Of a stretch of DNA of 15,058 nucleotides, positions 9,021-15,058 are shown in pieces; positions within the stretch are counted from its first letter, which is position 1, and every line of letters starts with the position of its first letter. Under the pieces are notes generated by a model. The model was not told where the DNA came from. It did not search any database and saw only the letters and a program-made list of their open reading frames with translations. The DNA is taken from the NCBI GenBank assembly GCA_900642245.1, contig CAAAJI010000063.1:90290-105347 (forward strand). The letters are read 5' to 3'. The translations under genes and the position numbers were made by a program. Origin of the DNA: Fragilaria radians. Its lineage: Eukaryota; Bacillariophyta; Fragilariophyceae; Fragilariales; Fragilariaceae.

Positions 9021-10195
9021 TTTTCTTTCATTAGTATATACTTCTTCGTTTTTTCCTGGGTCTTGGCTTGGTAAGAAGATGTAAGAAAGGGATAATACAC
9101 ATTGATCAAGCAATATAATGATGTATAGAATACAATACACATGCAGTCAATTCAGTCTTGCAACTTTCACCAATCAATTAGCAGCTTTCACAGGCTCATT
9201 GAATATTTAACCAAGAATGACCTGAAAAGCTATTTCTATCAATGACCTTTAAGATATCGGTGCTTAATTTTTTTCCCTGATTCCAGTAAGTTAGAAAAAA
9301 GATACCTCTTTCGAATAACGAAAAAGGAAATATGTGAAAAACTTTCCATGTTCAGTACATGAATACGAAACTTGAATTGCCAATGATTTTCCTGGATAGG
9401 CTCAAATTCAGTAACATCTGAAACTACTTAAAATTGAGACCAAAGTTTGAAAATGTTAAGTTCAAGGAAGCCTAACCTTACTTTTATAAGATTTCATACT
9501 CTTTGGATAGGACATACTTTGGGAGGATATTGCGAATTTAAAGAAATGAATAAATTGTATGCATTCTTACCCCTCTGAATTTCTTGAAAAAAGATATTTG
9601 AGAAGAAAGGGTATCTGGATGTCCCTAAGACACCATTAGTTGCAAAAGTATGTATTGATAATACATCATTTTAATCCGTTGAAATCTGGGTTGTTTTGGT
9701 TTTGATTTTACCAAACGTCCGAGGGAAAAGCCTGCAAGGCATTTTGCAATCATTAGTGAGCTTGTATGCAGTTTACGAAGAATGTCATTGCTAGTTAGGA
9801 ATTAATTTACTTCTTGTGCAGCAATATAGGCTATTGCATGTATATTTAATTGCATGAAACTAGAATTAAGGTCTAGACTAGAATACCAAATTGCATCTTG
9901 AAAATGGAAAAAGGTATTTTCCTTTACTAAACATTCCTTTCGCATCGTTTTGCTTACCTTTTTCAAAATCGAAAAAGTAAATTTGTAACGTAAAGAAATC
10001 GATGCTTTTATCAACTGATTTATTAAAACCTGTCTACTGTAACTACATTCACGTTCCATGTATGAAAAACGTGGGGCATGACTGAAAGGAGCGAATCCAA
10101 TGAAACATCTTTCCGAATAACATTTGTTTCAAGCGAAGATATTTATCCTTATCTAGAAATAATACATTAACAATACCAATCTTTTGATACTTCAG
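9021..10195. other. Gene-poor interval between copies B and C
   Basis: No recognisable gene was found. This is where the first exon of copy C should lie, and I looked for the family pattern (95-nt exon ending in Phe and CT before GTAAG or GTGAG) without success. An 85-codon minus-strand frame (10059-9802) has no family resemblance. The interval ends in TTGATACTTCAG, which serves as the acceptor for copy C. Confidence 0.5.
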
Positions 10196-11509
10196 TCAGA
10201 CACCGAGACTTCTTCTCATGCCAAACTATTGCAATCCAAATCAGTTGGTGAACAACATAGTCTCAAAACATTCCACAAATCAATCGAATTATGATGTGAA
10301 AAAAAATATAGATATCATTGGGTGGGAAAATTCAAAAAATATTCGCTCCATTCCGTCAATGTATTTTTTGGAGCTTTCCAGTCGTTTTCTTGACTCTGAT
10401 TTCCACGAACCAAATGTCATCATGAAAAATCTGTCTGATTGTTTTCGTGTTCTTAGCCTTTGGGTCAAATATGACAACAAGAATGCAGGGGCAGCTCTAT
10501 TGAGTCCAGAAAGGGTGGAAATGTATGTATGTCTTTGGAGTGTCGATTTCGGTCGAAAAATATGCATCGAAATACAAAGACGTAGAGGAGACTCTGATAC
10601 TTTCCACAAATATGCAAAACACATTCTTGATGCGTCGTCAGGAGATTTCGACTCACATCAATACATTAATGATACTTCCTATATTGACTCAAACTATTTC
10701 AAGCAGAGTGAGATTGATACTTTTATGGAGATCAACCATGGAAATGAATCTGAGAAGATCAATATTTTGCTCATCCCTGTTGATCATGTGCTGATGCTAT
10801 TGAATGATGGCAGTCTCGACAGTAGGATCCTCGGGCTGGAAAGTCTTTACATTCTCTCTGGGTGAAAAAGACAACTATGAGTATGGCACATCATATTTGT
10901 CGTTGTATTCTTTTTCGAGAAGATGGAAATAGGTATGGAAACATTCACGACACAATTTTCCATATTATTCAGAAGCAATGTATGCCAGACGAAGACAAAA
11001 TCCTGGCTGAAATAGGCTTTGATGATGATAGTGATGACGAGGAGTACTATTTTGATAATCAGGATCAGAATATGAACAAGCCACCGGAGTATCAAGAAGC
11101 CATTATGCAATCGATAATGTATGGATGACCATTCTAGCTAATTGCTTGGAAGTCATTTTCATTTTGACATCGAATCAAAATGACATGACGAGAACTGAAC
11201 AGTATAGTACTTCTGGTTCATCATGTATCTCCAATGATGTTACAGGCAGCAATGGATTGTACAGATGCGGACCTTTTGAGAACTCTGATGGAGTATGTTG
11301 GTCAAGGAGATTCACAACCGCACCATGCTTGTGAAGCAGTGCGATGCTTGACTCTTATTTGTCGTTTGTCGCTTGACGCTCGCAATCAATTGCTGAAGCA
11401 AGGGGTATTTCAAATAGTTGTCAATGCCCAAAGAATTGGATTTGAAACACATTTTAAACTTGAGAAGGAGAGCACAGAGCTGTTACAAGTGCTTTGTCAA
11501 ACCTTTTAG
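10196..11509 (+). pseudogene. Copy C of the family, no exon 1, three frameshifts
   Basis: The sequence opens after a good acceptor (TACTTCAG) in the phase expected of the family. Its head (QTPRLLLMPN to GWENSKNIR) is 150 nt up to the start of the identical block, exactly as long as the head of copy B, and aligns to it without gaps (for example P, LL, P, Q, V, N, VS, S and QS in register). From 10345 it is identical to B and carries the same three lesions: a base missing at 10860-10861, a base missing at 11126-11127 and an extra A at 11233. An ATG at 10218 would allow a 215-residue product, the head plus the RRRGDS unit. No first exon was found. It is most simply a pseudogene. Confidence 0.8.
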
Positions 11510-12036
11510 ATACGAATCAAGATAACAAATTAGTTTGGTGTCATAGGCAAGTATTCACCTTAGAATTGTTCCATTTTTAATCCTATCTTTGTGCTGAAGG
11601 AGGGCACAAATTGATGAGATAATTAGACTTAAGGTAGGCCATTACTTGACAAAGATATGGTTCTCAATGAAAATTCTTTCCTTGGAAAATCTGCCTGCAA
11701 AAGTGCTGTTGATACATTCTTCATGGGCTTTCCATGCGCTTTCTGTATTGAAATTGAAGGAACTTATAGACCTTGCATTCCAATTCATCCTTGCTCTCTT
11801 GTGTTTGTTTGAAGCATTTCAACACTGTAGGCGCTGCATTACACTTCTTCCTTAGCCAACTTGGTTTTACAGATCATACCATTAGTAATTGGAAGCAAGA
11901 AAATGCATCCGTTGTTTCTGCATCCATTTACTCAGGATTATGCCTTGCTTGAATTCCCAATAATTTTAGGCATTTATTACAATAGAAAGCCACAAGTCCA
12001 ATATTTTGAGCTGCATTATGCATGTCATTGTTTTTG
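10345..12036 (+). repeat. Identical 1,692-bp block, right copy (with 7064-8755)
   Basis: This is the partner of the left block, with the same orientation, content and three frameshifts. Diverging similarity continues to about 12290, right up to the 3' end of the transporter pseudogene at 12298. No equivalent transporter remnant follows copy B. Confidence 0.93.
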
Positions 12037-12297
12037 GCCAGGAGGCATTTGATGGATGAATAGAATTGGAAGATGTATACATGCATCTAAGGACCAAAAT
12101 ACTGCCTTCTGGATTGACTGAGGTGCATTGTTCAAGATACTATGAATCTATATATGCAATAAGTCAGTTGTTGAAATACTATTTTATGTTCTTGACCATA
12201 TAATACAATACTTAGAGAGTAAATTGGCAACAGGATTATGCTATTAATTCCATCATATTAAGCTAATTCAGATGACTGGATTTGTTGCCAAACAGCC

Positions 12298-13327
12298 TTA
12301 ATCACCAAAGACATCTTCCATCTTTCCTAGGCATAACAGTGTTAACCACAATATTCCCACAAATACACTTAGACAGGCTGAGAAGCATTCCATGCGAAAT
12401 TCCCAAAACCCTTGGCATTGTCCAAAGATACGCCCATTTTACATAGCAAAGCATCCCATGGTGAATGTACTGAAAATGCAAAACGTAATGAGGTAAAGTG
12501 TCTTCAACAACGGATTTTTCATTTGCACTGCAGGTAAAACTCCTAAAATACCTCCCACACCTGCAACACCATGAAATATGCCTGCAAGGAGAGCCAAAAG
12601 AGATGTTGTAGAATATGATCCACAGAGTGGACATTGAATATGTGACATGGATAGTGGTAGACTCAAGGAATTTTCTAGTGCATTCTGTTCACCTGGGTGC
12701 TGAACTGAAATGATAAATTCATCATTTTTACCTGAAGTAATGAGTTTGATTGGTATCCTATGTGTATGATACTTGGAAATGACTAATGGAGGTTTCAATG
12801 AAGCAGTTGCTCCATAATCACAAGCGTGGACTCTACTTCCAGCGGTGGCACCTTGTTCAAATGTTGTGACCACATGGTGTAATGGGCTGAAGTCACTGGA
12901 AAGAAATTCATTGTCATTATATTCTGTACCTGCACATTGCTCATACTGTTGCTGATGCTTATTGAGGTGAAGATTCTCGCTTGCAGCCAGCTTTTTGTGC
13001 GATAGATGAATACCGTGAATTCCAAGTCCAATCATAAAGACACCAACGAAACTTTCCAACACTGTGGATATCTGAGGTGTAGACATGACAACATATGCTT
13101 CCTTTTTATCATTCTTGATTGCAGTTGCAGATTGAAGGCATAGCAAGATTATTCCTACCACCATCAATCCCGTTGAATGACTGACACCCCATTGAAGTCC
13201 CAAGGAAAAACGTTTGCCGAAGGGATTTTTCCGTCGCCGAAAGTGTTGCCAAGGCACTCAAATGATCAGGACCTGTCAAGACATGTACAATACCTAACGA
13301 CTTTTTGTTCCATGAAAACACATTCAT
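12298..13327 (-). pseudogene. UreH/NicO-type (nickel/cobalt transport family) membrane protein, disrupted
   Basis: The family comprises multi-pass membrane proteins that move Ni2+ or Co2+; the substrate here is not shown. From the ATG at 13327, the first frame holds HVLTGPDHLSALATLSA (signature near 13285-13262, compare HTLLGPDHLAALAPLS in plant members). The frame then shifts by +1, most simply through one extra base in the run at 13210-13206, into FSLGLQWGVSHSTG and a hydrophobic segment (LMVVGIILLCL). VGVFMIGLGIHGIHL follows, then a long polar His-rich loop, LLAGIFHGVAGVGGILGVLPAVQM, and TLYLITFCIFSTFTMGCFAM. A TAA at 12441-12439 interrupts here. Beyond it, in the same frame, homology continues (MECFSACLSVFVGILW to KMEDVFGD) to a TAA at 12300-12298. 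The corrected length is about 342 residues. Two independent lesions point to a pseudogene. The true N-terminus is uncertain. Confidence 0.8.
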
Positions 13328-14800
13328 GAGAAAGAAATAGTCAAATAAGGTTGTTGCGAACCGTTTTGTCCATTATTTCTCCTTGCTTTTCCCTCTGCAA
13401 GGAACCAATTTCTTATTCCATCCCAAAGCAAGATAGCATTCTATGAGTGATAAGGATTTACTTACTTACCACAGCAGTGCCAATTACAGACCAACACGAC
13501 ATGCCACAGTGGCAATTTCAAAATCTGTCACATAAATTACACGCAATTTCAGAGGCTGTCAAAACATCACCCGAGAGATCCATCAATTTCAATAGGGATA
13601 CAAAACTTGGACGAATTGTTTTTCATTTCCATGAAGAATGGCTAAGATCATATTTAAAAAAGACATGCACATTTTTCTTTTTTAACAAATGTGGAATAAG
13701 AGCAAACTATATTTCATTAGTCAGATGAATATTTGGTTGTTGTTGGCACCAAAACTCAGCAGCAACGTTTGCACCAATTCTGTGCACTGACAAAAACTCT
13801 TTGATAAGTCGATATTTAAGCAATCTGTTAACAACAAATAGCAACATTTGAAGTTTTTCCAGAATAATTGAATAACAGTCAATGACTCAATTTTCATAGA
13901 TGTATTGAAAGATTTATCATGCAAGAAAAATCTTTGTTCAATGTTAGATCAGGTATTATGAACATTTGTGTGTGATAAATCTGTAATCATTACGGCGAGT
14001 GGGTATCAAGTGAATGGCAGTGTCAAGTAGTACCACACATGTTGTCATCATAGAAAAAGGGGGAAAGTAATGAAACAACCACTCATCATCTTTTTTTAGA
14101 AGCAACACTGTCTTCCATGTTGGCATTAGAAATTGTTGATAAGACAATTCAGGATATTCTATGCCGTATGAAGCATGTTGACTCTTAATAAATTTCCTCA
14201 TGCAAGTTTATGTGGAATCCTATTGTGTGTACAGTTTAGAAGTCCTTCAAGAAATTTCCTTGTAGGAATCAGATTACATTAATTCATTATACAATAAGTG
14301 TAACACGACATTCTCATGCTATTTTACAGGACTTCTTTATGTATATATGCCACGGTGAATAGACATGAGGAAGAACTTTGACTGACATTTAATTGTTTAT
14401 TCAGGGACTCAGCAATAATTCTGAGTTAAAAAATTATGACATACTCAAGACAAACAGGAGAGCTTTAAATCATTTACCTTGAGATCCTTCCGATTTCAAA
14501 ATGCTCAATTGGTTGAATGATAGCAAAACAGGTGAGTTTCTAATGAGATTTTAACTTACAGGACTTCCGTTTCATTTTCTCAACTGTAAACTGGACAGTT
14601 CATGAAAACCTTTATGCACAGATCTGATAAATGTCTAAGGTTTAAATCTAAGTGTTGGCGTTTTTTCATTTTATTGCTGTCTTTGTTCGCAAAGAAGATA
14701 CTGGAGCGTATCCAAGTTGAGTTCTTAAGATTGAAAAATCTTTCCAGACTTTTGCTTCATGACAGTCAACTTGGTACAGGAAAATTTGTAGTGCGTCGTA

Positions 14801-14818
14801 TTAGGGGTTAGGGGTTTA
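14801..14818 (+). repeat. Two telomere-like TTAGGGG units
   Basis: TTAGGGGTTAGGGGTTTA contains two consecutive TTAGGGG units. This resembles the TTAGGG-type telomere repeat common in stramenopiles, but two units can easily arise by chance. Confidence 0.3.
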
Positions 14819-14869
14819 TCAAAGAGTGTATCATATTCATGCACAATGAACCTATTTCTTTTGTCAAGA

Positions 14870-14889
14870 AGTGTACATTATGGTACACT
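14870..14889. repeat. Short perfect inverted repeat
   Basis: AGTGTAC and GTACACT form a perfect 7-bp stem around a 6-nt loop (ATTATG). Partial outer pairing (GTCA with TGAC) extends it. No neighbouring gene explains it. Confidence 0.5.
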
Positions 14890-15058
14890 GTGACATACCT
14901 TGAGTTAAATTCAATAAGAAAATACCTAACACTATTGGTTGCAAGCAATACAGCCTAATAATACTATAACAAAGTACTAAGGCTAACAGATGTGCGTATG
15001 TACCGATACTGGAGACGTCCAAAGTTATCGTTAGTACATAGTAAAAAATAGTAGAATT

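Larger units (their letters stand above)
13328..15058. other. Right-hand interval without recognisable genes
   Basis: Several short open frames (+ 13447-13728, - 14201-13956, + 14602-14811) lack any resemblance I can name and have no obvious splice partners. The composition is AT-rich with many short A/T runs. The interval presumably includes the former promoter of the transporter pseudogene. Two small structured motifs are listed separately. Confidence 0.5.

Noticed and set aside
9802..10059. 85-codon minus-strand frame as a gene
   Set aside because: Composition is typical of AT-rich non-coding sequence, and no motif or neighbour supports it.
13447..14811. Three open frames of 69-93 codons in the right-hand interval
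   Set aside because: No recognisable domain, no splice partner and no coding signal beyond the absence of stops.
14801..14818. Telomere or chromosome end near the right edge
   Set aside because: Only two TTAGGGG units are present and ordinary sequence continues for another 240 bp.
1..15058. CRISPR array, rRNA or tRNA genes
   Set aside because: No regularly spaced repeats of CRISPR type, no rRNA core motif and no clover-leaf with a TTCRANNC-type arm were seen; the window is eukaryotic.

Overview
The window looks like diatom nuclear DNA. It is visibly AT-rich and has short GT-AG introns (87-221 nt), one with a TACTAAT-like branch site. It also carries a decayed Ty1/copia pol whose motif order and wording resemble the CoDi retroelements known from diatoms. 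Species cannot be fixed from the sequence alone.

Layout. At the left edge is the C-terminal end of an unrecognised protein (2-424, +). It converges on a small gene for the spliceosomal core protein Sm D1 (809-1383, -, one 221-nt intron). From 2243 rightwards, on the + strand, runs a cluster of one gene family that I do not recognise by name. It holds an intact two-exon member A (2243-3870, 505 aa), a truncated head-only copy D (6345-6732), a frameshifted copy B (6733-8228) and a second frameshifted copy C (10196-11509) with no recognisable first exon. A 200-bp unit repeated twice in tandem (4081-4480) and a degenerate copia relic on the minus strand (about 4641-6130) separate A from D. The right third holds a minus-strand pseudogene of a UreH/NicO-type (nickel/cobalt transport family) membrane protein (12298-13327) and about 1.7 kb in which I recognise no gene.

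The most interesting part is the family cluster. Exon 1 is exactly 95 nt in all three copies where it can be seen, ends in a conserved Phe plus two bases of a Leu codon, and is followed by a phase-2 intron. Exon 2 starts with a highly variable head and continues into a conserved body. B and C share 1,692 bp that I see as base-for-base identical (7064-8755 = 10345-12036). This block starts abruptly at the head/body border and takes in about 530 bp of 3' flank. Beyond it the flanks diverge quickly. Both copies carry the same three single-base indels relative to intact A. Copy D stops at the same head/body border and runs in frame into the first exon of B. The cluster therefore looks like a site of repeated duplication, gene conversion and head exchange, with A as the only clearly functional copy.

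The genes here do not form an operon or shared pathway. Sm D1 is a housekeeping gene, and its neighbours are a lineage-specific family, a dead retroelement and a dead transporter gene.
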